A model generated the notes under the pieces. The model was given only the letters and a program-made list of their open reading frames with translations. It ran no database searches and had not been told where the DNA came from. DNA of 64,000 bases from Nageia nagi. Its lineage: Eukaryota > Pinophyta. Of the stretch, positions 1-13,280 are shown piece after piece. The stretch covers positions 190,650,001-190,714,000 of the forward strand of contig JBITNC010000001.1 in NCBI GenBank assembly GCA_050084985.1. Direction: 5' to 3'. Within the stretch, counting starts at the first letter, position 1. Every line of letters starts with the position of its first letter. The translations under genes were made by a program, and so were the position numbers.

Positions 1-1838
1 AACTTCCTAACAATGGAAGTATAGTGGCATGAATCCATAAACATGGGTATTCTTCTAAAATATGAAAGTATAAAGATATTAATCTATGAACATTTCCAAA
101 CATGGAAGTATGCTTAGATTTTATACTTCCCCTTAAGAGTAACTTTTATTAAAAAAAAATATGTTGCAACTACTAATCTCTACAAACATAGAAAAGAATG
201 TACACTTCCTAAAGGTACTTGTACACTTTCATTTTAAAGCAAAGATTTTTCTTATGCAAAAATAATCAATAATGAATTATCCTTAATAAATCTTGTGGAT
301 AAAGTTTTAAAACTTTTCACTCCAACAAGTATATTATCTAATATGCACAAAAATTTTGAGGATTAATGCATAATAATTTCAATGTTGAGAAAGTTTACAA
401 ATTTTACCCCAACAAGAATTTGTGCTCAACCAAAAAAAATTTCATACAAAGTAGGATCAATGTGTATAAATAATAATATATGCATAACCAAAAAGTTTTC
501 ATCCAATATAGGATTAAAAAAATATGAGGATTGTATGAAGAAAATTTGCATAAACTTTTACTTCAAATAATATGCATATAAGAAATGTCTATATTAACCA
601 TTAATTTTATAATCCAATACATATTAAGCATACTAATACTTTTGTAATATAAATTAATGTAACCAATAAGAATAGTGCATATCAAAATTTGAAAAAAAAA
701 ATTACTTAAATTTTCATATTATGCACATCTAAGCATTATATTTTCATCTAACCAAGAAGATTAATTATGTCCATTAATTAACCATCCAAGCATAATAGCA
801 ATATAATGTGCATAACCAAGTATAACAAGCATAAATTTTATAACATAATGTAACTGCCCTTTCCATAAATTAACATAAGAAAAAAATTGCATTAAAAGAA
901 GTGTGCAATTAAAGTGGTTTGCAAGGTATTGGACATTATATAAAAAAATAATTATTACCTTGAAAAATTTATCTTACTTGATAAATTAGTCTAGTTTTGC
1001 CTTGAAAGTTTGTTATACTTGCAATAATTTTCATTTAAGTAAATAAATTTTGCAATGGATATTTTTGGATAAAGATGAACCTATTCCATGGATGTTTTTT
1101 AGAATGATGATTCTTTACTTGATTATATTATAGATAAAACTAAATTTCCAAAATTAAGTGAGAAAAGAGGAGCCTAGTTTCCATTACATACTCATGCATA
1201 TTTTGGAGCTAAATCAAGAACCTTAGAGGATATAGCAAGTTTTCCTTGCTACCTTAAATTACTCTTATTTCATTTTCTATAGTAGTAGGTTTATGTAGTT
1301 AGGTATGGGGAATAGGTTGTTATTTTTTTATGCTCCTTTTGGTATATTCACTAGACCAAATAAGTCTTTTGAGAGTAATTTTAAACTATCACCTAATATA
1401 TTTACCAATGGTTATCTACCAGTCACCTATGAGGTCACCACCAAAAGTTCCCTCTCTAAGGTGGTGACTAATATCCATAAATATATAGTATCTAAAACCA
1501 CCACCTAATATCAAAAAGAGGTAGTTATAAACTATCTCTTTAGTAACTAGTTTAAGCAGCCTAAACTGCTACTCAACTCATCTCATTATTCTTTAAAGTG
1601 GAAGTTTAAGTCAATGCTCGCTTTATACATTTATGAAATAATTTAAAACCATAGCATATTAATCATATTTAAAAAAAAAGAGGCATATCATGGAAGCATT
1701 ATTCCAAATGTAAGAATGCTTCCAAGCTATACCTTCTTCAGTTTCCCGAGCACCCAAGCTCAATCATAGTGAGCCCAATTATGATGTTGGCCATGGGCTC
1801 CCAAAGGATGGCCCAATAGAACTAATTAATCATAGCTA

Positions 1839-1843
<5 letters not shown>
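1..1843. other. AT-rich DNA, no gene recognised
   Basis: Low-complexity AT-rich sequence. The short open frames at 382-570 and 1305-1508 have no recognisable domain and a composition like their surroundings, so I do not call them genes. A perfect 9-bp inverted repeat (GTCACCACC / GGTGGTGAC) with a short loop lies at about 1434-1468. Nothing else stands out. Confidence 0.6.

Positions 1844-1887
<44 letters not shown>
1844..1887. repeat. (TG)n microsatellite
   Basis: Uninterrupted TG dinucleotide run of about 22 units, read directly from the sequence. Confidence 0.97.
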
Positions 1888-1888
<1 letters not shown>

Positions 1889-1919
1889 AAATGATGAATT
1901 ATAAAGGCATGTTCATGAT

Positions 1920-2480
1920 CAAGTGTACCATATGATATAAAATTATTCAAATGCACCAAAATATGATATAAAATGATCCAAATGCACTAACATTTGATAT
2001 AAAATGATCTAGATACACCAAAATATGATATAAAATTATCCAAAAGCACCAAAATATGATATAAAATTATCCAAAAGCACCAAAATATGATATAAAATTA
2101 TCTAAATTCACTAACATATGATATAAAATTATCTAATTACATCATATTGGTCTAAAATGATGCTACTATACCATATGATATGAAATGATCCAAGTGCACG
2201 ATATGATATATGAAATTATCTAAGTACACCATATTGGTTTGAAACAATACAATTGTACCATATGATATGAAATATACATCAACATGTGATATGAAGTTTA
2301 TCTAAGTACACCATATAGTCCAAAGTGATGCAACTATGCCATATGATATGAAATGATCTAAGCACATGATATGATATGAAAATTATGTAACTATAGATGA
2401 TATGAAATCATTCAAATATGCTCTATAGTTGCAATTATTGCTCAAATGATTCAAATATGATCTACTATACTACTACCACA
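1920..2480 (+). repeat. ~30-bp minisatellite, forward orientation
   Basis: Degenerate tandem array with a period of about 28-32 bp. Each unit carries 'ATGATATAAAAT' or 'ATGATATGAAATGATC' followed by 'AAATGCACCA' or 'AAGTGCACCA'. About 17-18 units can be followed, and they diverge towards the right end. The reverse complement of the same unit forms the array at 44500-45250, and single scattered units occur near 2810, 4215, 4440 and 43800. Confidence 0.85.
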
Positions 2481-4460
2481 ACATTCAAGTTATAAGCACC
2501 AAGTAGACACATCGACACCTAAGAAGTATTTTTTGAAAATTTAAAATGGAACATAAACCTTGATAGACATGTATGCAAAATGAGGAATATTTAGAATAAA
2601 TACATAGTTTCATGCACTACAATATGGAAGATGCATGATACAAACATAGTTTCATAGGTACAATAAGGATACCAACTTACCACTTTTGGATTGGTTTTTG
2701 ATACTTACAAAATTTTTGGGTTAAACAATTCCTTTCCTTCTTCAAGAAAATTTTTGGGTTGAACAATTGGTTTCCTTCCCAAGCTAGTTTTTTAATTATA
2801 TGGTGTATTTAAATTATCTCATATCATATTATAATTTATTTTGTAAGAGTATTCTCATACAATCTAGGAAATGAAAGAGACCACAAGTGATAAGTGAACA
2901 AGCAAAGGCATGGGGTACATGAGAGGAGAGGTGAGATGTGGCAATTGCATTTGTACCATATGAAATGATAGGTGATTCTCAAGATAGCTTGCATGAGCCA
3001 TAACATTTGATTTATAAGCACCAAATACACACCTAACTCAAGGTTTATGGCTATTTTGGTAGTGAAATTCAAAGCTCCCTCAATATAGCTTACATGGCCA
3101 AGTAGGTCAATAATTCATGTATAATAGTTAATCTTATGATTGTAGGATATGCATAAAATGAAATATTGTAGATAATTTTAAGAAGATGCAATTTTTAGGT
3201 GTAAAATTGAGTACATGATGAAATGTTATACTTTAGAAAAGTGTCAAAAATTAGTCTAAAAGTGGTAAGTTAAAAAAAATGCTTATAATACTTAGCAACT
3301 GTTCAACCCAAAAATTTAAACTTTATGTTGACTTACCTCCACATTAAGCACAATAAGATATCTTTCCCCCATGATAACCTATTCAAAACATCATGAATTA
3401 GATAAGTTAGAGATAACTACATTAAGAATCTCTCAATAGATGTATCATCATTATGCTTCAGCATTGTTCATAATGTTACCTCACAAACAACTTGAATTCT
3501 TCAAACATATGACATGAAATGATCTAATACCACCACATGAGAATAATTATGAACTTTTAAGAAGATTCATGATGCAAAACACAATTTTATTTCCTATAAT
3601 ATTTGCAATGATTGCAAGATACCTACTATAAAATGATTTATACGTAAAATTACATGTAATACAAAATATGGAATAATAGCTACTCCACTAATACCTCTAC
3701 TCACATTCTTGGTTGTGCAACCTATTTTGAATAATATTAATGTTATTCAAATATGCTCTACAATTATGTTTAAATGATCAAAAATACCATAATTATGATC
3801 ATGAATTATAGATTTTTTCTCAAATGATTCAATTATACTCTACAGTACTACTACCACAACATTCTAATTTACAAGCACCAAGTAGACATATCCACACACC
3901 CAAGTAGCACATTTTGAAAAAAATAAAATGAAACATTAAACATGATATACATGAATGCAAAATATGGATGATGCATGATGCATACATTGTCTCATGGACT
4001 ACAATGGTTGGAGGAAATGCAATTCATGGCTACAACAAGGATTACCTTAAAATCTAATCTAATGAACCCCTTGGGAACCACATTTTTATTTTTGTGTTTG
4101 GCTAAGTATTACAAGTATATTTTTACCAATTTATCACTTTTGGACTAATTTTTGACACTTGGAAAATTTCTAGATTGAACAATTGCTTTCCTTCTCAAAC
4201 ATAATTTTTAGATGATATGCTGTATTTAAATCATTTCATATCACATCATATAGTGAAAATAAATAAAAAATAAAAAAATCATATCACATAATATGGCATA
4301 TTTTGGTAATGAATTTCAAAGCTCCTTCAATATAACCTACACAACCAAGAAGGCCAACAATGCATATATAATGATTAATCCTACAATTGTAAGATATGCA
4401 TTTCATGGTTACAACAATGATGTGCAATTCATATGGTGTGTTTAATTCATTTCATATCAA
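2481..4460 (-). pseudogene. Scattered PPR-derived repeat fragments
   Basis: On the minus strand this stretch holds several pieces of the module seen more clearly at 29541-29883 and 42380-43790. The best are at 2836-3072, whose translation begins with NFTTKI and a 'LGVY' segment, at about 3840-3920 ('TTTACAAGCACCAAGTAGAC' on the plus strand), and at about 4300-4400. Minisatellite units lie between them, and at about 2940-2975 one is joined directly to a PPR-derived piece. No unit is open for more than about 80 codons and none is a complete PPR motif. I infer decay of a PPR gene tail that was amplified as a repeat; it is not a functional gene. Confidence 0.55.
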
Positions 4461-5239
4461 ATATCATAATTTCAATATAAGCATAATATTATTCAAATAT
4501 GCTCCAAAATTATGATCAAATGATTTAAATATGCTTTATAGTTTCACACATTACTCAAATATTTCAAATATGTTCAACAATACTGCTATAATATCTCATA
4601 ATTTAAGATGGGAAAAAACTTCTTTTTTAGGCTAGGTAATAAAGGAACCACATATATTTTCTTGTAATATTTCAAATTCACCACATGGTCTATACAACTC
4701 ACGAGGGGGTCACTATTAAAAAATGGTAAGGAGCATGTGAGTCCTACCAAGGGGTTTTTTTAATATAAAATTAAATTATTGGTATCTCGGTAAGTATTTT
4801 ATAGAGGAAGGGGGGTAGGGGTGTTTAAACTTCATGCAATAATATATTTTACTAGTATAAAAAAAAAAGAGGGCATTAGTTTGAAGGAGTGGTGGTTATA
4901 TTTGATTTTTTTATTCTAAATCCATTATAACTTCAATTTCTCAAATTCCTTGAACTATCTTAATAACCATTATTATTTTTATTTAGTTTATTATAAACTC
5001 ATTTCAATTATTTTTTGTTTGCTAAATAATGAATTATGGAAAATAAACTAAAATCTTTTAATTTATTAGGCATTTCATTTTAATTCAAATTATATATTTA
5101 TTTGGAAAGAAAAAAAAAGAAATAAAAAATTATATTATTTATTATATAGGATTTTTTATTTTTTATTTAGGATTTTACCATGAGGGGTTTAATAAATTAA
5201 AATAGAAGGTGGTAAATTTTTAAAATAGGAGATTTTTTA
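4461..5239. other. AT-rich spacer
   Basis: Homopolymer-rich AT sequence with isolated G-runs near 4810-4830. I see no gene, RNA or clear repeat. Confidence 0.5.
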
Positions 5240-5485
5240 ATAAGCCCATGGATGCAGGTGTTATGAAGGCTTTCTATTAAGTGACCCCCTGTGATACAAC
5301 TTGATACCCACTTTATGGACAACCCTCACACTAACTTTATAATAATCTAAACACAATGGTACATGATGCACCCTTTCCTCAAGGTTTTCATTGAACCATA
5401 TGGCTTTATCAACTACATGACTATCCACAGTTAAGTAGCAGGCTTTTCTATCACATTTGGAAGTCAATCTCATTTGCAATCTCTA
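5240..5485 (-). pseudogene. PF03004-type plant transposase gene, C-terminal exon
   Basis: Minus-strand open stretch of about 72 codons at 5261-5479. Its pattern, C-YL-V-S-VV-KA followed by VHHVPL-LDYYKVSV, resembles the domain that follows the Ptta/En/Spm transposase region in many plant transposon proteins (a 'C-L-V-S-..-VA-G' strand, then 'VHG-PL-..-VRVSV'). It lies about 270 bases downstream of the coiled-coil exon at 5752-6009, in the order expected of the family, so I read it as the last recognisable exon of the gene that begins near 27110. The assignment rests on motif order; individual residues are diverged and splice sites are not proven. Confidence 0.5.
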
Positions 5486-5751
5486 CATGAAAAATTAATA
5501 GCCCAAATAAATACACTACATAGCATCTAATTTCATAGTTTTAAACTTGAGATAATAGTGATCATACCATATTTGGTAAGCCTTGGTTAGCACCTATAAA
5601 GATGTTGTTTGTGCTTTAATCTACTTGGGTATCCTATTTTGCATTGGCATGTGGAATTATGTACAAGGAATCATTACAATTTAGGGATTCAACATAAAAG
5701 CATTTTAAATATGAAATCATGAAAAACTTGACAAACCTCTAGCCATGAAAT

Positions 5752-6009
5752 TCAAAGTATCACATTATGCATCTTTTTCTCATACTCTTTTGGAATAGTT
5801 ACAATATTTTCCTCCATCTCTTCTTCAAATATTTTCTTTATTTTTTCTAATTTGTTATGCATATGGAGAATTTCTACCTTGTAATCATTGGTAACAATCA
5901 TATTAGTTGGTGATATACCTTTGTCAACACCCCAAACTTGATCCACTCTTTTAGATCCTAAAACATTGGTAAGGGAATCATTTTTAATATCTTTATTTAT
6001 AGAGGTCAA
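5752..6009 (-). pseudogene. PF03004-type plant transposase gene, 'VLG' and coiled-coil exon
   Basis: An 86-codon open stretch. Its first part (SLTNVLGSKRVDQVWGV, then GISPTNM) fits the conserved 'VLG-..-GRVRG-G-GVTPT' segment near the end of PF03004 plant transposase proteins. The rest (about residues 43-85) is a Glu/Lys-rich amphipathic stretch (KLEKIKKIFEEEMEEN), likely a coiled coil, as is usual after this segment. Upstream on the minus strand is the exon at 6128-6234 and downstream the exon at 5240-5485. The LTR retrotransposon at 6278-26056 lies between this half and the N-terminal half at 26100-27110. The family call is by motif recognition. The gene carries nonsense and frameshift changes elsewhere and is therefore a pseudogene. 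Confidence 0.65.
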
Positions 6010-6127
6010 CCTAGCAGATGATATTACATCATTCTGGTAACATCACATGCATAGTTAACTTAGAAAATACTAGAAAATAAATTGATAAAATAATTATTTA
6101 AAGTTACTATTTCTAAGGGAATTACAA

Positions 6128-6234
6128 TTTTTGAAGTAACTTTTGGTGACATGAAATAACCATCATTTTTTTATGAGCTGACAACCACACAGATACCATT
6201 GGTAGTGGAAGATCTATATTTGGTTTGCTTTTCC
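6128..6234 (-). pseudogene. PF03004-type transposase gene, 'AHKKNDGYF' exon
   Basis: The minus strand encodes WLSAHKK and then, after a one-base frameshift in a run of seven A residues, NDGYFMSPK. Together these match the family's 'W-..-TH-KKDG-YV' motif. A pyrimidine-rich stretch ending in AG lies just upstream (about 6235-6270, minus strand), so the retrotransposon boundary at 6278 appears to fall in an intron rather than in the exon. The splice site is inferred, not shown. Confidence 0.55.
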
Positions 6235-6277
6235 TTTGTAAGATATATAGTTGGAGAGACATGAGGATAATTCTTAT

Positions 6278-7117
6278 TGTAGACATACAAAAATGACCCT
6301 TCTTTTGATAGATGAAAGAAGGATGAAAAAATTAAATTAAATTAAAAAGTTTACAATAGTCTACCAAATGCTATCATCCGACACCTGGATGCTGATAATT
6401 CACACCAATCCTTAACATTTAGTACCTAGACACCAGTGACTCTGAAGTTGAAAAAATCAAAATAAAAATGACATTTTAAGTATCTTAGGAAGAAAGCAAA
6501 AAATAATGGATGACTCACCATCCATCCCACACATCCCTACTTCGGATCACAACCATGACAAAGTTTGATAGACTTTTTTATCTAGATTTTTGTCTCAAAA
6601 TTATAAACTTTGCTTATTTTTGAAATCTATAAATAAAGCCTTCGACCATGAAGAAAAGGGACCTAGTTTGAATGCAAGGTTACTCTATCAAAATACATCC
6701 AAGTTTTTACTAAGTTAGATGCATTGTTGTTTTGCATTTTATATAATTGTTTATGTTCACTTTATGTTGACTTTATGATATGAACAAGTATGTTTGATGT
6801 ATTTTATGTTCACATGTGTGTAGGGTCACTAGGTGCGGACTAGCTAAACTAATCAGAGAAATTCTTAAAGAGTTGAAGAGAATAAAGAAATTTAGATCCT
6901 TTTTTACAAGTTTTAGAACATAATCTTTGAAGCTTATAGACATAGAAATTAGACTTATGAAGGCCTTAACATTCTTTTGTAAAAAATCTCTTTTTCAAGG
7001 TAATGAATCAAAACAAATTCATCATTTGTAATCATTTTGAGGTCTACTAGAGAGAAATAAAAAAAAATGTTGGTTGTAACATTTGTTTGCTAATAGAGTT
7101 ACTTTTTGAGTACCACA
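6278..7117 (+). repeat. 5' LTR of the giant element
   Basis: Begins TGTAGACATAC and ends GAGTACCACA. It aligns along its whole length with 25219-26056, sharing for example 'GGATGACTCACCATCCATCC' and 'TTACTTTTTGAGTA'. Near its start is a small inverted repeat, CCTTCTTT...AAAGAAGG (6298-6322). Confidence 0.82.
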
Positions 7118-7140
7118 TTCTAGCACTAGAAAGAGGGCCC
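7118..7140 (+). promoter_or_regulatory. Candidate primer-binding site
   Basis: The bases right after the 5' LTR, TTCTAGCACTAGAAAGAGGG, sit where a tRNA-primed binding site is expected. With two C-to-T/G-to-A type changes they would begin TGGCGCTAGAA. I cannot name the tRNA from this. Confidence 0.3.
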
Positions 7141-8849
7141 CTCATATGCAAACAATATTAATGACAAGATGCAAGGGGGTTTTCTATGTTTTTATGCATA
7201 TTTTTATGATTTGTATCATGTGCTAGAGAAATTGATTTTGTGTTTATGTTCTATGTTTTTCTAGGCTTGAGTTGTAGAAACATTGATGATTAAGTATTAG
7301 ACACTAGCAATTGAGATAAAATACCAATGATACTTTCAAAATGCTAGTGACTATTAGCATAAGATCAAATTTTTTACACTCATCAATTTGGAAAGTACAA
7401 CTTAGGAATTAAGATTAAGGATCATATATTAAGAACTTATTTGTGATCCCTATGCTTAGAATGCATGTAGGAGAGGGTATTGAGTATTGCTAATAACATA
7501 TATTTTTTGTGTTTATTTGGATAGTTATTTAAATTTTATTTATTTCTTCTCTATTTGGGAATGGATCACACAAACAAATAAATAATCTCACTTAATATTT
7601 TTCTACTTCATCCACCTATGCTCTCCCTTTGTGCTAAAAAGCAATCTAAGGTGACCAAAATGGATGTGATAGAAAAAGGGTAACTGAACCTTTTATTTTT
7701 TATTTTATCACACTAAATCATTAAATGAATCTATACTAAGTTACTTTCACACTTTGAAGGAGTAATTAATCATCATTAAATTTGGAATGAACATGAGGTG
7801 AATTTATCAAGTTTAAGGTATATTAAGGATACAGTAAATTGGTTAATGAATCTGGTGGTTATTCTCTACATATTAATACTCTTACTTGTTTGCCTTACCA
7901 TGTTGGAAGGTGATTGAAGGATTGTAGCTCATAATGATGGGAAATAAACCCACATTAAAGTAAATTTACTCACATTAATAGCTTCTTACTTGTCTACCTT
8001 ACCACACTAAGAGGCAATCTAAGGATTGTGACTCATAAGAAGAGGTAATAAACCATATTTAAATATTTCCTTTGGTTAATTAATTTCATTAAAATGTAAT
8101 TAATCCCATGGGTATCTATATCAACTTGAAAATTAATTAAAACATTGTTTGAATCACATTAAAAAGATTTAATTAATGGACATGCATGATCATGAGGGTT
8201 AGAAATTGAACTCAATAGTATTTTATTTTGATTAAATGCATAATCATGAGACCTTTTAAAATGAACATCAATGAGATAGAGTTCATTACCAACCATTGAT
8301 TCTTATTCTCTCATATTATCATTGATAAAATATAATGAGCCTTAAAGCTAAAACTTGAAGATGAATACGAGGTTCATAGGTTAGAAGTTGTTACTTTCTA
8401 CCAAATTACTCTAAAAAAAGGGGGCTATACTTGGATTTCATCACCAATATAGTTCTTAGAAACATTCCTTGATCCCAATTGCACTAAGGGTACCACTTTA
8501 AGTACCAAGTCATTACTTAACCATAGATTACTTATAGGATTACCAGCCTACCTTTCTTAAACACTTAACTAGATAAAACAATTTAGGAAAATTAACATGA
8601 TTAAAATATACAATTCATATTGTTCATATAAAGGATTAATTTAATATACTAAAAAATCTAGAAAAGATAATCACAATGAAAAGGTGAGTATGCATGTAGG
8701 TTATTTGTGCATATAATTATTTTCTCGTAAACATAAACTCAAAAGATAAAAATAGAATTTCTATGTTCGATGTTTATTTTCTTTTACTTATAGTTTGGTA
8801 GAAAAGAAAAACAACACTATAAATCAAAACAAACAAAAAACCAAAATAA
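7141..8849 (+). other. Untranslated leader of the giant element, with a 104-bp duplication
   Basis: About 1.7 kb between LTR and gag with no coding signal. At about 7865-8061 a segment of ~104 bp occurs twice in tandem; both copies contain 'CTTACTTGTYTRCCTTACCA' and 'AAGGATTGTRRCTCATAA'. Tandem repeats in long leaders are common in Tat-type elements. Confidence 0.55.
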
Positions 8850-11300
8850 AATGGTTAATACTCAATCTCAAATGGCTCATCAACTGTAAGAATTGAACAA
8901 CGAAAAACTATCTAGAAGAATGAAGAAATCATAAGTCTAGTAGGAATACTTCAAGAAGAGAAACTCCTCGAGAAACAAATATAACCTATCCAAATCCTAT
9001 TGATGGTGACTTAGATATAGTTAGAAATTTTTTGACACAATTAAGAATCCCTCATTCTTCACATGCTCATAGCCTTCCTCTAAATCTAAACTATTTAGCA
9101 AAAGACACACAACCAGTTGATGATGTAGAAGAGATTGTATTAAGAAATATACCCCCTTCACAAACCCATTAAGTTGATATTATTCTCCAAAGAGACCCTT
9201 TTAGATGTAATTATGATCATGTCACATGATATCTACTAGATGGATGTTTATTTCAATCATATCTAAGAAGAGATGATTATACCCCTTCCATTATCTCTAG
9301 GTGAATGGAATATTTTGATGATCAAATCTCCATACATACAGCCACCCCTATGGCAAAATAGAGAGATAATTCTAGATTTTATAATAATCCTTATTATATT
9401 TTAAAATCAAATATACCAAATCTTTTTTAAAGCCATAAAACCCCTAAACAAAGGATGTGAAGTGAGAAAGAACCTTGATCTAACAAGGTTTAAATTATAA
9501 GGAATACCTTCCTATGTGCATAGGAAAGAGAATCCACCTCAAAATAATATACAACACCAACCCCAACAAAAAATGGTTTTTTGTAATCCAAGTGTGTAAC
9601 AACAAACTAAATGCATAGCATTCATTCAACAACCATGGTTGCAAACACAACCTATGCTCAATGTACATCAAAATAAACTACCAATAAGACAACCCAATAA
9701 GAAAAATGTTCAAATTCAATTTGGACTTAATCAAATGATGGGAAAGGATAAAAAATAATAACCTAGAGCATGATTCCCATCTCCCTAGGGTCATCAATTG
9801 TATAAATATCAATACGCTTACTTAGCTAAGAGAAAAAAAGCTTCACTTAAAAAGTGATAAGATGAGCTTCAAAGGTATCATTTATCCCCACTTAGAAATA
9901 TGGTCCAATCATATTACCCTCCTACACTAATACATCAATAACAAGTGCAACAAAAACTACCTCCATATCAACCTCCACCACCTTCTCCATAATATGATGG
10001 AGTTTACTATGATGCCCAAATACCTTTTGAATAAAGATATGAATCATTTCTAAGGTATGAAGCAAAAGTGGATCATAGAAATAATGAATATCCCATATAT
10101 CAAGACCAACCAAAAAAAAGGGATGATCTTAATAAAATATTAATGAAAATTAAAAAAGAATTATGTTTACAAAAGAAACAAAAGGTATCATATGAAATTA
10201 TTTGTAATGAACCAATTCACCCAAGTGTTCCAAAAAAGGAAATTTATTTCAAATTTAAATTCCAAAAATTGAGCTATTCAAGGGAAAGGAATATCCTAAA
10301 GAACATCTTAGGTGATTTAAGTATTCAAGTTATGTTATTGTTAATGATGATGCATTAATGTTATGTATTCTTTCCCATGACACTTGTTGCATAAGAAATG
10401 GATTGGTACAATAACTTAATGGAATATAGTATTTGTTCATATGCATAGTTGGCAAATCTATTCTTAGATTATTTTAGAATAAATATCAAAGATAAAACTT
10501 CCATCATCGATATTATAAGATTCCAACAATTTTTCAAGATGAATTGGTTACTGATTTCATCTCAATATGGAGGGTAATATTGACAAGTATGCCCTACACT
10601 TTAACTCAAGAAGAATTGGTGAAAATATTTAGCCAAAGTTATTTAAGGCCTATCACTAGTACATTGTTAATCCAACAACATAAAACCTTTGAAGAAGACA
10701 TCCCCCAAGCTATCATAATTAAAAAGGTAAAAATACAAGATGATGAGATAAAAGGTAAGAAAAAGGAACCTTATATCAAAAATAAAAATCAAATGGAACA
10801 AATAAGTAAGCTATAATTGGCCAACAAAATTTCTATCACTAAAGAAGTAGAACCAAATTCTCCATAAAGCAAGGAAAAAAATTTTAGACCACCAACAAAG
10901 TTCACATCTTTGTCAGAATCTCTTTATGATAGTCTAAAGAAACATGGAGTTCATTAAGAAATTACATAACTAGAGATAAAACCTAAACATCCTGATGCTA
11001 AAAATAGTATATGTTATAATGAGAATAAATATCATCATTTCCATAATCAAAAGGATAATGATATGAATCAATGTAAGACTTTGCAATATAAAATCCAAAA
11101 CTTGATTGATCAAGGAAATTTGGAAGTTGATAATCCTTTATCCATTCCTAATCAAAATTTAGGAATTTATCAAAATCCTCTTCCTCAACATCAAGCTAAT
11201 AATGTGTCATTACATCCCCTTAAGAATCAAGTAATGCATAACTAGAATTATGACAATTCAACCTTTTTACGGATTATAAATATTACTATAAGAACTCAAA
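8850..11300 (+). pseudogene. gag relic (capsid/nucleocapsid) of the giant element
   Basis: Gag is the structural polyprotein that packages element RNA. The best part is 10200-10840. In shifting frames it reads HPSVPKKEI, FKFKFQKLSYSRE, then (across stops) a 'WYNNL' segment, then FLDYFRINIKDKTS and DELVTDFISIWR, which is the order of the retrotransposon gag domain (PF03732). The region 10544-10816 is one continuous stretch of that domain ending in a basic tail. Upstream (8850-10000) the frame is broken many times but is rich in Pro and Gln codons, like a Tat gag N-terminus. Downstream (11063-11245) is a Gln/Asn/Pro-rich linker. Many stops replace Gln codons (TAA or TAG for CAA or CAG). It is clearly non-functional. 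Confidence 0.7.
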
Positions 11301-11569
11301 GGGTACTAGGAAGGAAAAATAATATTCTATACAATCAACCAGATGAGGTTATTGCATAACTTAAAATACTGAAACCTCAACCACTTAAGGTTTCAATGAA
11401 AGGACCCTTACATTAATAATTGAAAAATTTGCAAGTGAAAATGTCTTTATTCAAATTACTACAACAATCTAAGAATCATAGGGATGTTATGAACCAATTG
11501 TTACAAAAAAATGAGTTGGACATAAATGATCCTAAAATATTTGTGGCTTTTGTAGGAAATATTAAAACA

Positions 11570-12060
11570 AATCAAAAACCTACTATTGTTTTCTATGATC
11601 ATGAAGTTAAAAAATCAAATCAAACATGTGGTCAAGATCCTCCCTTACATATCATAGCTAAAGTGGATGGAAAGGCTTTTAAAATAATATTAATTGAATA
11701 AGATTCAATAATAAACATTATTTCAATGATCACCTATAATAATTTGAATCTTTAATTCTCACATATTTGTGTACCAACCTTGCAATTAAAAGCATTCAAT
11801 GATGCTTTATGTTCAACAATGGGATCTACTTCATTTCCTATCATTGTAGGGTCTAAAATAATGCAAATAGTATTGCAAGTAATTAAAGGAGATATAACTT
11901 AGTATAATATTCTTTTAGGCAGACCTCAAATTAGAAATATGTAATGCATTCTATCAAAGTATCATAATTGTTTAAAGTATATTAATAGGGGTGTAGTACA
12001 TTGTATAATTGAAGATGAAAATCTATATTCACATTGCAATACTGTACGTTTATCAAAAGA
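11570..12060 (+). pseudogene. Aspartic protease relic of the giant element
   Basis: The retroviral-type protease cleaves the Gag-Pol polyprotein. The start of the domain reads PPLHIIAKVDGKAF, and the usual active-site segment 'VDGGSSINI' has become a stop-interrupted remnant (IE-stop-DSIINII), so the catalytic Asp context is lost. Further on NILLGRPQI and a decayed CILSKYHNCLKY follow, matching the 'NVILGRPWIHEM-AVPSTLHQ-LKF' block that marks this domain in Ty3/gypsy elements. It lies between gag and RT as expected, followed by an acidic linker (12060-13280). Confidence 0.7.
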
Positions 12061-13280
12061 AGTAGCTTTACCATCTACTCATTATTTTACAACACCTATA
12101 TTACTAGAAAAACCATCAATTGTAGGAGTATGTAAAAATAATCCTTCTTGAAACTCTTTGAAAGAAGATCATGTTACCAATCAAGAATCATCCACCACTC
12201 AAAAGATCAGCAATGATTCATCACCAAGAATAGAACCAACACCTCAAGAAATATGTACATGGGTAGAAAGAGCATGAAAGTTAGATGAGTTAAGCAAAGC
12301 CTCTTCCTCAAAAATATCTTTTACCATGGATACATCAATAAAAAGTGATGATTTTCCAATAAAATATAATTCATCAAATATTTATCCCATAACCATAAAA
12401 TTGATAGATTATGGTATAAGGTAATATGGAATCAATGATGTTATTTTTAATATTCCTTTTGATTAAGAAATAGGAAGACCAAAAGAATCTCCTAGTGTAT
12501 TGGGTAAATTGGTATCATTAGGGAAAGTCCTTAATCAAACACTCTTTGCTTATAAAGGTCCTATATAACCACCTACTCTTCATCTACCCCAACCTTATGA
12601 AGGTATTTTTTGTAACTCATTATAATATTTATCACCTTATGTGAGGTCATTTATTCAAAGATATTTCAATAGATGTTAATGGAAAAGAAAAGGTCTAGGG
12701 TGATATGACAAAAAATCTAGATATACGATCAATATTTATTATTAATTACCCATTGATAAAATAGGATTGGGATATAGAAGCAAGAGTTGAAAGGAATCTG
12801 GTTGTAAAATAGTTGAACTAGAACCAAAAATGTTAAAATTTAAAAGATCATCTAACAAATCTAAAGGAATAACAAGTCAAGATAATGTAGAATTTGAAAC
12901 ATTATCAATTAATATGGTAGAAATCGCAAAAATATCAGATGAATTCTATGAAAAAATATTTTTTGATTGGTATGGAAGTGATGATTTTGCATTGTTAAAT
13001 CTAGTAAGCTTAAGCAGTTCTTCATCATACTTATTGGTCAATGAAGATATTGCAGATTTCACTTTAATTTCTAAAAAACCCATAATACAAGACTTTAAAT
13101 ATATAAATACTATACTACAAACTACTAACTTCACCATAAACACCTCCTTAGAAGATCAACATTTAGGTGAAGATGAAGAATACAACATAAATGATAAAAA
13201 TTGGATTCCAATACCAAATAAGTTTAAAGAAGGGTCTCACATGTTAATTGAAGACCATTGAGGTTGATTTAAGTGATGAT
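12060..13280 (+). pseudogene. Protease-RT linker of the giant element's pol
   Basis: No catalytic motif. The 143-codon open stretch at 12830-13261 is acidic and Ser/Asn-rich, including SLSSSSSYLLVNED and a terminal KEGSHMLIEDH. It lies in the interval where Tat-type polyproteins carry a long, poorly conserved linker. The stretch 12060-12830 is more broken. I assign it by position only. Confidence 0.5.

Noticed and set aside
382-570. Short Lys/Ile-rich open frame (and others of about 60-80 codons, such as 1305-1508, 20280-20834, 25704-25937, 50312-50551, 52260-52466)
   Set aside because: No domain, biased towards AT-rich codons, and no flanking exon or transposon context; expected by chance in this composition or inside LTRs.
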